64,000 bases of DNA from Marivita sp051251565 (lineage in GTDB: Bacteria > Pseudomonadota > Alphaproteobacteria > Rhodobacterales > Rhodobacteraceae), in NCBI RefSeq assembly GCF_051251565.1, contig NZ_JBPOFB010000001.1:452772-516771 (forward strand). Direction: 5' to 3'. The notes beneath the pieces were generated by a model. The model did no database searches and was not told the DNA's origin. It worked only from the letters and a program-made list of their open reading frames with translations. The first letter of the stretch is position 1. Each line of letters opens with the position of its first letter. This document shows positions 24,490-33,291 of this stretch, piece after piece. The translations under genes were made by a program, and so were the position numbers.

Positions 24490-26676
24490 TCAGGCCGCTT
24501 TGACCTTGGGTGCGAAGCGTCCGTAGAACGATTGGCCCTTGGTCGCCATGTCGCGCAGCAGGCCCGGGCAGGCAAAGCGGGTGCCGAAGGTTTCGGTCAA
24601 CTGGTCACAGCGTTCTGCTGCGTATTCCGCACCCAGCATGTCGAGCCAGGACAACGGACCACCCGACCACGGCGCAAAGCCCCAGCCAAGGATCGCGCCC
24701 ACATCGCCCTCGCGGATGTCCATAAGCACGCCGTCTTCCAGCGCGCGCACGGCCTCTAGCGATTGGGCAAACAACAGTCTGTGTTGCACGTCGATCAAAT
24801 CGGGCTGGTCTTTGGCGTGCGGGTACTGCGCCTTGACGGTGGCGGACAGGCCCTGACGCTTGCCCGCGTCGTCGTAATCATAGAAACCGGCTTTCGCCTT
24901 GCGGCCCAGACGCCCTTGGGCTTCCATCCAGAAGATCACCTCGTCCACCTCAGCATCGGGATAGGCGTCGCCCATCGCCGCCTTGGTGGCACGAGCGATC
25001 TTGGCGCCCAGATCAATCGAGGTTTCATCGACCAATTGCAGGGGGCCCAATGGCATTCCGACCATCTTGGCGGCGTTTTCAATGAGGGCCGGGGCAACGC
25101 CCTCTTTCACCATGCGAATGCCTTCGTTGATGTAGGGAATGATGCAGCGGTTGGCATAGAAGAACCGCGCGTCGTTCACCACGATCGGCGTTTTGCGGAT
25201 TTGGCGCACAAAGTCGAGCGCCTTGGCGACCGCGCGGTCACCAGTTGCCTTGCCTTTGATGATCTCGACCAGCATCATCTTCTCAACCGGGCTGAAGAAG
25301 TGGATGCCGATATATTGTTCGGGGCGCCTTGAGGCTTTGGCCAAGTCGCTGATCGGCAGGGTGGATGTGTTGGTGGCAAAAATGCAGTCGTCCGCGATAA
25401 CTTTTTCGACCTCGGCTGTCACCTCGGCCTTGATCTTGGGGTCTTCGAACACCGCTTCGACAATCAGGTCACAGCCCGCGAGATCATTGTAATCCGTGGT
25501 CGCGGTGATCCGCGCCAGCATCGCATCCGCCTTGTCCTGCGTGATCTTCTTGCGCGACACACCTTTGCCCGCATAGTCGGCGGAATAAGCCTTGCCCTTG
25601 TCCGCCGCCGCCTGATCACGGTCCAGCAGCACCACCTCGATGCCCGCCTGCGCCGACACTAGCGCGATGCCCGCGCCCATCATGCCCGCGCCCAGCACAC
25701 CAACCTTCTTGACGCGCTGATCGGCCACGCCGCCGGGCCGCACTGCGCCTTTTTCCAGAGCGCTTTTGTTGATGAACAGCGACCGGATCATCGCCGAGGA
25801 CGATGGGTTCATGATCACGGATGTGAACCAGCGTGCCTCGATCCGCAGGGCGGTGTCAAAATCCACCATCGCGCCTTCGTAGACCGCCGACAGCAGCGCC
25901 TTGGCCGCAGGATAAACGCCCTTGGTCTTGCCGTTGACCATGGCTGACGCGCCAACAAAGGTCATGAAGCCCGCCGGGTGATAGGGCGCGCCGCCGGGCA
26001 TCTTGTAACCCTTGGCATCCCACGGCTTGAGGATATCGGCGTCTTTGGCATTGAGCACCCAGTCGCGCGCCGCCGCCATCGGGTCGGCAGAGACCTCGTC
26101 GATCAGGCCTGCCGATTTGGCTTTGACCGGATCGCTCAGCTTGCCCTCCAAAAGGAAAGGTGACGCGGCCATCGCGCCCATCTTGCGCGCCACACGGGTC
26201 GTGCCGCCGGCGCCGGGGAAGATGCCGACCATGATCTCGGGCAGGCCGATCTTGGCCTTGGGATTGTCTGCTGCAAACACACGATGACAGGCCAGCGGGA
26301 TTTCCAACCCGATGCCGAGCGCCGTGCCGGGCAGCACCGCTGCGACCGGCTTACCGCCCTTGTTGGTCTTGGGGTCCATGCCCGCGCGTTCGATCTTGCG
26401 CAGCACGCCGTGCATTTTCATGATCCCGTCAAACACCGCCTCGGCGCCCGCTTCCTTGAGCGTGGCCAACACGTTGAGATCCATTCCGGCGGCGAAATCC
26501 GCCTTGGCGCTGGTGATGATGATGCCCTTGACGGCGGCGTCCCCCAGCGCGTCCTCCACCAGATCATTGAGCGTTTGCAGGCCCTCAAAGCTTAGCACGT
26601 TCATGGATTTTTCCGGGACGTCCCAAGTGATCGTCGCAACGCCTTCGGCGTCTTTGGTCATTGTGAAATCGGTCAT
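24490..26676 (-). CDS. fadJ: Bifunctional enoyl-CoA hydratase / 3-hydroxyacyl-CoA dehydrogenase (FadJ/FadB type)
   Basis: This 728-residue fusion carries out the second and third steps of beta-oxidation. Residues 1-200 form a crotonase domain (GTALGIGLEIPLACHRVFAA and LPEIMVGIFPGAGGTTRV). From about 325, VGVLGAGMMGAGIALVSAQAG starts the NAD-binding dehydrogenase domain, with NTSTLPISDLA and the catalytic HFFSPVEKMMLVEII. ATG 26676 (MTDFTMTKDAEGVATITWD) is the family start; an in-frame extension of 24 residues looks spurious. It follows the thiolase gene by 23 bases, forming the usual thiolase-hydratase pair. Confidence 0.95.
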   Translation of the reverse strand: MTDFTMTKDAEGVATITWDVPEKSMNVLSFEGLQTLNDLVEDALGDAAVKGIIITSAKADFAAGMDLNVLATLKEAGAEAVFDGIMKMHGVLRKIERAGMDPKTNKGGKPVAAVLPGTALGIGLEIPLACHRVFAADNPKAKIGLPEIMVGIFPGAGGTTRVARKMGAMAASPFLLEGKLSDPVKAKSAGLIDEVSADPMAAARDWVLNAKDADILKPWDAKGYKMPGGAPYHPAGFMTFVGASAMVNGKTKGVYPAAKALLSAVYEGAMVDFDTALRIEARWFTSVIMNPSSSAMIRSLFINKSALEKGAVRPGGVADQRVKKVGVLGAGMMGAGIALVSAQAGIEVVLLDRDQAAADKGKAYSADYAGKGVSRKKITQDKADAMLARITATTDYNDLAGCDLIVEAVFEDPKIKAEVTAEVEKVIADDCIFATNTSTLPISDLAKASRRPEQYIGIHFFSPVEKMMLVEIIKGKATGDRAVAKALDFVRQIRKTPIVVNDARFFYANRCIIPYINEGIRMVKEGVAPALIENAAKMVGMPLGPLQLVDETSIDLGAKIARATKAAMGDAYPDAEVDEVIFWMEAQGRLGRKAKAGFYDYDDAGKRQGLSATVKAQYPHAKDQPDLIDVQHRLLFAQSLEAVRALEDGVLMDIREGDVGAILGWGFAPWSGGPLSWLDMLGAEYAAERCDQLTETFGTRFACPGLLRDMATKGQSFYGRFAPKVKAA

Positions 26677-26699
26677 TGTTGTGATCCTTTTTCGCGTGT

Positions 26700-27911
26700 T
26701 CAAACGCGCTCGATAATCGTGGCTGCGCCCATTCCGGACGCAATGCACAACGTGGCAAGGCCGGTGCCTTTGCCGGTGCGCTCAAGCTCGTCCAGCAGCG
26801 TGCCTATGATGATAGCGCCGGTGGCCCCCAACGGGTGGCCCATGGCGATCGACCCACCATTCACGTTGACCTTGCCCGCATCGACGTTGAAGGCCTGCAT
26901 GAAGCGCAGAACAACGCTGGCGAAGGCCTCGTTGACTTCGAAGAGGTCAATGTCGGAAATGCTCATCCCGCTGTCGGCCAAAATCTTCTCCGTCACCGGC
27001 ACTGGCCCGGTCAGCATGATGGTCGGATCGGTGCCGATCTTGGCGGTGGCTCTGATGCGCGCGCGGGGTTTCAGACCCCATTTCTCACCAAACGCCTTGT
27101 TGCCGATCAGCACACCCGCAGCCCCATCAACGATGCCCGAGGAATTACCCGCATGGTGGATATGATTGATCCGCTCAAGATGTGGGTACTTCATCAGCGC
27201 AATCGCATCGAAACCGGGCATGACCTCGCCCATCTGCTGGAAGGCGGGATTGAGCGCGCCAAGGCTTTGCATGTCGGTGCCGGGACGCATGTATTCGTCG
27301 TTATCCAGAATGGGCAGGCCGTTCTGATCCCTGACCGTCAGGATCGACTTGGCAAAGCGGTTGTCATCCCACGCCGCCTTGGCACGCCGCTGACTTTCCA
27401 CGGCAAGCTGGTCCGCATCATCGCGGCTGAACCCGTATTCGGTGGCGATGATATCGGCGGAAATGCCCTGCGGCACGAAATAGCTCTCCATCGCAACGCT
27501 GGGATCCACGGCAATCGCCGCGCCATCGCTGCCCATGGGGACACGGCCCATCATCTCGACCCCGCCTGCGATATAGGCGTCGCCGGCACCGCCGCGCACC
27601 TGGTTCGCCGCGAGGTTCACCGCCTCCATCCCGCTCGCGCAGAAGCGGTTGATCGCCAGACCGGGGATCGATTGATCCAGCCCCGAGGCCAGAACGGCGG
27701 TGCGCGCAAGGCAGCCGCCCTGTTCGCCGACCTGAGTCACATTCCCCCAGATCACGTCCTCAACCGCGTGGCCCTCAAGCCCGTTGCGATCCTTCACCGC
27801 ATCGAGCACCTGCGCAGACAGGCGCACCGATGTGACCTCGTGCAGACTGCCATCCTTGCGGCCCTTGCCTCGCGGTGTGCGCAGCGCGTCGTAGATATAT
27901 GCTTCGGTCAT
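26700..27911 (-). CDS. fadI: Acetyl-CoA C-acyltransferase (3-ketoacyl-CoA thiolase)
   Basis: This 403-residue thiolase makes the last cut of beta-oxidation. The nucleophilic Cys is in NRFCASGMEAVNLAANQV at about residue 90. The C-terminal catalytic motifs are GGSIAMGHPLGATGA and LCIASGMGAATIIERV. It begins TEAYIYDALRTPRGKGRKDG, a typical family start. It lies 13 bases after the GST gene in the same direction and 23 bases before fadJ. The choice of the fadI/fadA symbol follows the partner gene and is less certain than the function. Confidence 0.94.
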   Translation of the reverse strand: MTEAYIYDALRTPRGKGRKDGSLHEVTSVRLSAQVLDAVKDRNGLEGHAVEDVIWGNVTQVGEQGGCLARTAVLASGLDQSIPGLAINRFCASGMEAVNLAANQVRGGAGDAYIAGGVEMMGRVPMGSDGAAIAVDPSVAMESYFVPQGISADIIATEYGFSRDDADQLAVESQRRAKAAWDDNRFAKSILTVRDQNGLPILDNDEYMRPGTDMQSLGALNPAFQQMGEVMPGFDAIALMKYPHLERINHIHHAGNSSGIVDGAAGVLIGNKAFGEKWGLKPRARIRATAKIGTDPTIMLTGPVPVTEKILADSGMSISDIDLFEVNEAFASVVLRFMQAFNVDAGKVNVNGGSIAMGHPLGATGAIIIGTLLDELERTGKGTGLATLCIASGMGAATIIERV

Positions 27912-27924
27912 GGTCTTCTCCGTC

Positions 27925-28563
27925 TCAGGCCCGATCCGCAGGGGATCCAGGCATCAAATCGTAAGGGTGTTTCCAGCCGGGCAGGCCCTGAATGCCTGTC
28001 AGCCAGCGGTCGATATTGGGCCACTCCGCGCGGTCAAACCCGAACGGTTCGGGGTAAAACAGATAGCCGCAGCAGGAGATATCGGCATTGGTCACGCCAT
28101 GCCCTACGATCCAGTCGCGGCCCTCAAGATGCGCATCCAGCACCGCATAGGCGGCCTTCAACCGCCCTTGGGTAAACCCGATCACGTCCGCCGGGCGTTT
28201 GTCTTCGGGCAGGAAGTTCATCAGAAAACGCGTCAAGCCCGCCTGCGATGACAGCTTGTGATTGTCCCAGAAGACCCAGCGCATGATTTCGCGCGCTTCT
28301 TCAGGGGTGGCCCCACCGAATTTGCCGGACTGCTCCGAGATATACATCTGGATCACACCCGATTGCGTCACGCGGACATCGCCGTCCACCAGCACAGGGG
28401 CCTCGCCCATCTCGTTGAGGGTTGCGCGGTATTCCGGCGTGCGGGTTTCGCCGCCAAAGAAATCCACCTTGATCGGTGCCCAGTCGAGCCCGCTCAGCTC
28501 CAACGCGAGTGCGGCCTTGTAGGCATTGCCGGATTCGCCGAAGCAGTAAAGTTGGATGGTCAT
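27925..28563 (-). CDS. Glutathione S-transferase family protein
   Basis: The 212-residue protein has an N-terminal thioredoxin-like half (MTIQLYCFGESGNAYKAALAL, then EAPVLVDGDVRVTQSGVIQMYI with the cis-Pro and the Ser that binds the glutathione gamma-glutamyl group) and an all-helical C-terminal half ending around DIDRWLTGIQGLPGWKHPYDL. The Ser in GESGNAYK is the likely catalytic residue. It lies inside the fatty-acid cluster, 13 bases before the thiolase gene, a placement seen in other Rhodobacterales; its substrate is unknown. Confidence 0.87.
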   Translation of the reverse strand: MTIQLYCFGESGNAYKAALALELSGLDWAPIKVDFFGGETRTPEYRATLNEMGEAPVLVDGDVRVTQSGVIQMYISEQSGKFGGATPEEAREIMRWVFWDNHKLSSQAGLTRFLMNFLPEDKRPADVIGFTQGRLKAAYAVLDAHLEGRDWIVGHGVTNADISCCGYLFYPEPFGFDRAEWPNIDRWLTGIQGLPGWKHPYDLMPGSPADRA

Positions 28564-28882
28564 GCGGTTGGTCCTTGTTGGTTTCTGTTGCAGGGGCGCT
28601 GCCCCCGTCGCCTGCGGCGACTCCCCCGGAGTTTATTTGGCAAGATGAAGTAGGAGGCCGTGTCTTCTTTACCAGGCGTTAAGGTTAATCGGTGAATGGT
28701 AAGCCTGCATGGCAGACTGGAGAGTTGCGCCATGTGCAAGGTGAAGCCCCGCCAACCGTGCCTGAAACCGCGTGGTAAAGAGGCCGACAGGCGGGGTGGA
28801 GCTTGCCGTGCGTCTTCATCTTGCCGGATAAACTCCCGCCGGAGGCATGCTGCGCTATCCACGTGCAAAAAGGCCGGGCGCA
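28564..28882. other. Intergenic stretch with inverted-repeat pair
   Basis: No gene is supported in these 319 bases. They separate the GST-thiolase-fadJ genes from the upstream acyl-CoA dehydrogenase, both on the minus strand. The inverted repeats are listed separately. Confidence 0.6.
28629..28835. repeat. 22-bp inverted repeat pair of a Rhodobacterales intergenic element
   Basis: GAGTTTATTTGGCAAGATGA plus AG (28629-28650) is inverted at 28814-28835 with two mismatches. Each copy is preceded or followed by a CCCCGGAG/CTCCCGCCGG core. The left copy adjoins a GC-rich hairpin GGGGC...GCCCC at about 28593-28606. Similar GGAGT...GCAAGATGAAG strings are frequent between genes in this order. Confidence 0.6.
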
Positions 28883-30022
28883 TCACAGCGCCCTCGCAAT
28901 CAGTTCTTTCATGATCTCGTTGGTGCCGCCGTAAATCCGCTGCACGCGGGCATCGGCCCACATTTCGGCGATGGCGTATTCCTGCATATAGCCGTAGCCG
29001 CCGTGCAGTTGCACGCAGTCATCCAGCACTTCGCCCTGCGTGTCCGACAACCAGTATTTCGCCATCGCGGCCTTTTCGACCGTCAGGGCCCCGCGCAGGT
29101 GTTCCTCCATGCAATTGTCAAGAAACGCGCGGGCGACGGTGGTCTTTGTCTGGCATTCAGCCAGTTTAAACCGCGTGTTCTGAAACTGCGTCAGGGGGCC
29201 ACCGAACGCCTCGCGTTGCTTGCAATAAGCGATGGTGCGGGCAACCGCGCCTTCCATCGCGCCCACGGCGCCGCACCCGATGATCAACCGCTCTTGCGGC
29301 AGCTGGGTCATCATCTGGTAAAAGCCTTTGCCTTCCTCGCCGCCCAACAGGTTCTCGGGGGCGATCTCGACATTGTCGAAAAACAGCTCGGACGTATCGG
29401 CGGCGTGGCAGCCGATTTTCTCAAGGTTGCGGCCGCGCTGAAAGCCGTCCGCGCCATCGGTTTCCACGACAACCAAAGACGTTCCTTTCGATCCCAGGGC
29501 GGGATCGGTCTTGGCCGCCACGATGATCAAGTTGGCATGTTGGCCGTTGGTGATGAACGTCTTTTGGCCGGACAGGCGGTAGGCGTTGCCATCGCGGACG
29601 GCGCGGGTCTTGATGCCTTGCACATCTGATCCGGCCGCGGGTTCGGTCATCGCCAACGCACCAACCAGTTCGCCTGTGACCATTTTGGGCAGCCAGCGCT
29701 GTTTCTGTTCTGCGGTGCCGTAAGCCAGCACATAATGCGCCACGATCCCGGAATGGATGCCGTGGCCCCAGCTTGCCAGATTTGCGCGGGCGGCTTCCAT
29801 CAGGATCACCGCCTCATGGCCAAAATCGCCACCGGCCCCGCCGTATTCTTCCGGCACGGACGGGCAGAGCAGGCCAAGTTCCCCGGCCTGTGCCCATGTT
29901 TCGCGGTCCATCTGGCCTTGGTTGCGCCACTTTGCGTACAAGGGCTGCCATTCTGTCTCGATGAATTTGGCGGTCATCTCGGCAAGCATTTGGTGCTCGT
30001 CGGTCATCCAGTTTGATCGCAT
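28883..30022 (-). CDS. Acyl-CoA dehydrogenase
   Basis: This 379-residue flavoenzyme performs the first oxidation step of acyl-CoA breakdown. It shows LAMTEPAAGSDVQGIKTRA (FAD/substrate loop), ITNGQHANLIIVAAKTD and the C-terminal QLHGGYGYMQEYAIAEMWAD then RIYGGTNEIMKELIA. The Glu of GGTNEI marks the usual catalytic base region. ATG 30022 is preceded by GGGGGGAG; ATG 30043 and 30007 are alternatives. It directly follows a 70-codon gene. Chain-length preference is not visible. Confidence 0.92.
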   Translation of the reverse strand: MRSNWMTDEHQMLAEMTAKFIETEWQPLYAKWRNQGQMDRETWAQAGELGLLCPSVPEEYGGAGGDFGHEAVILMEAARANLASWGHGIHSGIVAHYVLAYGTAEQKQRWLPKMVTGELVGALAMTEPAAGSDVQGIKTRAVRDGNAYRLSGQKTFITNGQHANLIIVAAKTDPALGSKGTSLVVVETDGADGFQRGRNLEKIGCHAADTSELFFDNVEIAPENLLGGEEGKGFYQMMTQLPQERLIIGCGAVGAMEGAVARTIAYCKQREAFGGPLTQFQNTRFKLAECQTKTTVARAFLDNCMEEHLRGALTVEKAAMAKYWLSDTQGEVLDDCVQLHGGYGYMQEYAIAEMWADARVQRIYGGTNEIMKELIARAL

Positions 30023-30042
30023 GGCTCCCCCCAGATCCCGCA

Positions 30043-30255
30043 TTATTGTTTTCGCCTGTCCAATTCGGCGGTGAACAGTCTCAGGCGATGCGACAGCGCG
30101 TCCGTGTCGGTCACGCTGTCGAAATTCTCGAACAGGAAGGACAGTGCTTCGCCTTCGTCCAGACCCGCTTCATCGGCGAACCGTTTGAGGCGGCGATAGC
30201 CGTCTTCTGTCATCGCGGCCGGAAACCGGCGGGTCAGGCGAAAGCGTTTCGGCAT
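30043..30255 (-). CDS. Small conserved protein between the two acyl-CoA dehydrogenase genes
   Basis: The 70-residue product begins MPKRFRLTRRFPAAMTEDGY and ends SHRLRLFTAELDRRKQ. It is basic at both ends with an acidic middle (DEAGLDEGEALSFLFENFDS), predicted helical, with no Cys and no membrane segment. GAGGGA at a good distance before ATG 30255 and the tight fit between two operon genes support it as real. The first half has the look of a ribbon-helix-helix protein (basic strand, then two helices), which would make it a possible regulator; that is inference only. Confidence 0.65.
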   Translation of the reverse strand: MPKRFRLTRRFPAAMTEDGYRRLKRFADEAGLDEGEALSFLFENFDSVTDTDALSHRLRLFTAELDRRKQ

Positions 30256-30292
30256 CTCATCCCTCAATGGGTGGGCAGCGTGCCCACCCGCT

Positions 30293-32074
30293 TCAAAAAT
30301 TCGCGGCCTCCAGTGCCATGACGGTATCTGCACCGGATTCGATCCGCGCGAGGTGCATCTTTGTCGCCGGAAGCTGTCGTGCCATATAGTAGCGCCCGGT
30401 CGCCAATTTTGTCTCGTAGAACGCCACGTCGGACGCACCGTCTTTCAGCGCCTTGGATGCGGCAAGCCCCATCCGCGCCCACATGTAGCCCAAGCAGACA
30501 TGGCCAAACATGTGCATAAAGTCATACGATCCGGCCAATGCGTTGTTCGGATTTTTCATGCCATTCTGCATGAAATACATCGCGGCGGCTTGCAGGTCTT
30601 TTGAGGCGGCTTTGAGCGGCTCAAGAAACTGAGTGTCGAAATCCGCGTCCTGGCCTTTGGTTTCGGAGGCGAAGGTCTTGATCATGTCGAAGAACGCCAT
30701 GACGTGCTTGCCGCCATCTTGAGACAGCTTGCGGCCCACCAGATCAAGCGCCTGAATGCCGTTTGCGCCTTCGTAGATCATGGCAATCCGGGCGTCGCGG
30801 GCGAATTGGGACATGCCCCATTCTTCGATATAGCCGTGACCGCCATAGACTTGCTGGGCGTTGACCGCCATCTCGAACCCTTTGTCGGTCTGGAAGCCCT
30901 TGATGATCGGGGTCAAAAGAGAGATCAGGCCATCCGCTGTGGCGTCGTCGTTCTTGTGTGCGCGGTCGATCAGGTTTGATCCCCAAAACGTAAACGCGCG
31001 CGCGCCTTCGACAAAGCTTTTCTGATCCATCAGGTTGCGGCGAATATCGGGGTGCACGATGATCGGGTCTGCGGCCTTGTCCGGCGCCTTGGCCCCGGTT
31101 ACATCGCGGCCCTGAAGCCGGTCATTCGCGTAGGCCACGGCGTTTTGATACGCCACTTCGGCCTGTGCATAGCCCTGAAGGCCAACGCCCACGCGGGCTT
31201 CGTTCATCATGGTGAACATCGCGCGCATGCCTTTATGCGCCTCGCCCACCAGATAGCCGGTTGCATCGTCATAGTTCATGACGCAGGTGGCGTTCCCGTG
31301 GATGCCCATCTTTTCCTCAAGCTTGCCAACAGACACGCCGTTGCGCGCGCCCAGCGATCCATCCTCGTTCACAATGAACTTGGGCACGATGAACAAAGAC
31401 ACGCCTTTGATGCCCTCAGGCCCGCCGGGAATTTTCGCCAGAACAAGGTGAATGATGTTCTCGGCCATGTCGTGGTCGCCTGCCGAGATAAAGATCTTCT
31501 GGCCAGTGACTTGGTAGGTGCCATCTTCCTGCGGCACGGCCTTTGTGCGCATCATTCCCAGATCGGTGCCGCAATGCGGTTCCGTCAGGTTCATGGTGCC
31601 CGTCCATTCGCAGGTGGTCATCTTGGGCAGGTATGTCTGTTTCTGGGCATCTGATCCGTGCACATAGATCGCCGAATAGGCACCATGTGTCAGGCCCTGA
31701 TACATCTGGAACGCCATGTTCGCCGACACGAATGGTTCCTGCGAACAGGTTTGCATGATGTAGGGCAGGCCCTGACCGCCATATTCGGGGTCGCAATCCA
31801 ATGCGGTCCAGCCGCCATCGCGCATCTGGTCAAACGCAGCCTTAAACCCGTCTGGCGTGCGCACAACACCGTTGTCCAGCACACAGCCTTGGGTGTCGCC
31901 AACGCCGTTGAGCGGCATCAACACATCCGATGCCAGCTTGCCCGCTTCCTCGATCACCGCGCCTGTGAACGCGGGGTCCAATTCGTCGTAGCCGGGGATG
32001 TCCTGGGCCGAGACGTTCAGCACATCGTGCAGAATGAACTGCATGTCTTTCACCGGGGCGGTATAGCTTGGCAT
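30293..32074 (-). CDS. Acyl-CoA dehydrogenase of the DmdC/C-terminal-extension family
   Basis: This 593-residue enzyme has the long form seen in 3-methylmercaptopropionyl-CoA dehydrogenase (DmdC) and relatives. It opens MPSYTAPVKDMQFILHDVLN, then MNLTEPHCGTDLGMMRTKA, GYLVGEAHKGMRAMFTMMNE and the catalytic IYEGANGIQALDLVGRK, and adds the extra C-terminal domain of about 120 residues. DmdC acts in DMSP demethylation, but Roseobacters carry several paralogues, so a general acyl-CoA substrate is equally possible. It is the first structural gene after the MerR regulator. Confidence 0.9.
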   Translation of the reverse strand: MPSYTAPVKDMQFILHDVLNVSAQDIPGYDELDPAFTGAVIEEAGKLASDVLMPLNGVGDTQGCVLDNGVVRTPDGFKAAFDQMRDGGWTALDCDPEYGGQGLPYIMQTCSQEPFVSANMAFQMYQGLTHGAYSAIYVHGSDAQKQTYLPKMTTCEWTGTMNLTEPHCGTDLGMMRTKAVPQEDGTYQVTGQKIFISAGDHDMAENIIHLVLAKIPGGPEGIKGVSLFIVPKFIVNEDGSLGARNGVSVGKLEEKMGIHGNATCVMNYDDATGYLVGEAHKGMRAMFTMMNEARVGVGLQGYAQAEVAYQNAVAYANDRLQGRDVTGAKAPDKAADPIIVHPDIRRNLMDQKSFVEGARAFTFWGSNLIDRAHKNDDATADGLISLLTPIIKGFQTDKGFEMAVNAQQVYGGHGYIEEWGMSQFARDARIAMIYEGANGIQALDLVGRKLSQDGGKHVMAFFDMIKTFASETKGQDADFDTQFLEPLKAASKDLQAAAMYFMQNGMKNPNNALAGSYDFMHMFGHVCLGYMWARMGLAASKALKDGASDVAFYETKLATGRYYMARQLPATKMHLARIESGADTVMALEAANF

Positions 32075-32101
32075 TGCGGTCTCCCTAACGTGTGTGGCGG
32101 C

Positions 32102-32506
32102 CTATTCAGCCGCCCTTTTGCTCTGATCCATGGAGGCGAGCATCTTTTCGCCCCAACGCATTTGTTCCTTCAGCTCGTCAATGGCCGTGGTCAGCTCATC
32201 GCGCTGGGCTTCCATGTCGGACAACCGTGTCTGCGCGATCTCATAGGTGCGGGCCAATTGGGTCTGTTGCTGGTCACCCATGTGATACAGGTCGAGAAGT
32301 TGACGAATCTCTTCCAGGCTGAAGCCAAAGCGCTTGCCGCGCAAAATAAGCTTGAGCCGCGCGCGGTCGCGCTTGGTGAACAGCCGCTTTTGACCTTCAC
32401 GAATGGGGAACAGCAGTTCCTTGGCTTCGTAGAACCGCAAAGTGCGCGGCGTGACGTCATACGCGTCACACATCTCGCGGATTGTCATGGTGCGGTCGTC
32501 GGTCAT
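32102..32506 (-). CDS. MerR-family regulator (LiuR/AtuR type) of the acyl-CoA oxidation cluster
   Basis: The 134-residue protein has an N-terminal winged helix (MTIREMCDAYDVTPRTLRFYEAKELL then RLFTKRDRARLKLILRGKRFGFSLEEIRQLL) and a C-terminal coiled coil (about 80-125) for dimerisation. There is no C-terminal Cys metal site, which fits the LiuR/AtuR group that senses acyl-CoA thioesters and controls branched-chain or fatty-acid catabolism. It lies 27 bases before the DmdC-type gene on the same strand. ACGT-rich operator-like repeats lie just upstream. Confidence 0.88.
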   Translation of the reverse strand: MTDDRTMTIREMCDAYDVTPRTLRFYEAKELLFPIREGQKRLFTKRDRARLKLILRGKRFGFSLEEIRQLLDLYHMGDQQQTQLARTYEIAQTRLSDMEAQRDELTTAIDELKEQMRWGEKMLASMDQSKRAAE

Positions 32507-32577
32507 TGTCGTTGTCCTTTTCCGGTGCCGTCAATGGCATCGAAATGCGAAGGCTCGGCCCTTCTTACAATGGGAAT

Positions 32578-32640
32578 TTACGTTGACGTAACTCAGACGC
32601 CACGTCACTTTTTTGTTGACGTAAGATAAGGCAACGTCAC
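32578..32640. promoter_or_regulatory. Cluster of ACGT-centred operator-like sites upstream of the MerR gene
   Basis: TTACGTTGACGTAA at 32578-32591 is a near-palindrome. It is followed by ACGTCA at 32602-32607, TTGACGTAA at 32616-32624 and AACGTCAC at 32633-32640. Paired ACGT half-sites of the TTACGTnnACGTAA kind are what I expect for LiuR-type MerR regulators. The cluster lies 72-134 bases before the minus-strand MerR gene and fits autoregulation plus control of the downstream operon. A separate 14-base palindrome, TCAAAGCGCTTTGA, lies at 32664-32677. Confidence 0.6.
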
Positions 32641-32799
32641 CCGCTGCCGCCCGAAACTTTCTTTCAAAGCGCTTTGATCGAAGGTTTTGGCGCAGAGTGC
32701 GAATGCGCGCTTTGTGGTCACTGCCCGCGCGCGCGACTCACCTTGTGATGCGGAATTTGGTGCAGACGCGCCGGTTGGTGCAGGGCCGGGATCGGAACG

Positions 32800-33171
32800 T
32801 CAGCCAACCAGATTTTTGGCAGTGTCGTCGCGCAATTTCTGCAATTCGGCGATGGCGGCGTCCAGTTGCTTGCGTTGTTCGTCCAGTTCGCCAAGCTGCT
32901 GGTCGGCCAACGTCACCCATGCGCGCATCTGCGCTTCGGTGCCGTCATTTTCGTAGATCAACAGCCATTGACGGATGTCTTCAAGCTGAAACCCGAATTT
33001 GCGGCCGCGCAAGATCAGGGTCATGCGCGCCACTTCCTTGGGGCCGTACCAGCGCGATCGGCCTTCGCGTTCGGGCTGCAAGAGTTCGATGTATTCGTAG
33101 TATCGAAGGGTGCGCGGCGTCACGTCAAACCGGGTGCACATTTCTTTGAAACTCAGACGCTGGTCGGTCAT
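32800..33171 (-). CDS. Second MerR-family regulator, related to the neighbouring one
   Basis: The 123-residue protein starts MTDQRLSFKEMCTRFDVTPR and continues with TLRYYEYIELLQPEREGRSRWYGPKEVARMTLILRGRKFGFQLEDIRQWLL, then a coiled coil (about 85-118). It is clearly a paralogue of the first MerR protein, sharing VTPRTLR(F/Y)YE and LILRG(K/R)(R/K)FGF. ATG 33171 follows GGGG; the longer open frame upstream is not supported. It is divergent from the thioesterase pair (121-base gap), so it may regulate those genes. No metal-binding Cys are present. Confidence 0.86.
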   Translation of the reverse strand: MTDQRLSFKEMCTRFDVTPRTLRYYEYIELLQPEREGRSRWYGPKEVARMTLILRGRKFGFQLEDIRQWLLIYENDGTEAQMRAWVTLADQQLGELDEQRKQLDAAIAELQKLRDDTAKNLVG

Positions 33172-33291
33172 GTTGTCCCCTTTTCCCAAAGCAACAATAA
33201 AAGCGACCTGTCCCAAGGGCAACCATGCGTTCGCACCGCTGGCATCACGGGCAGAACCGGCGTAAACGAAGACAACACACAAGGGACGCCC

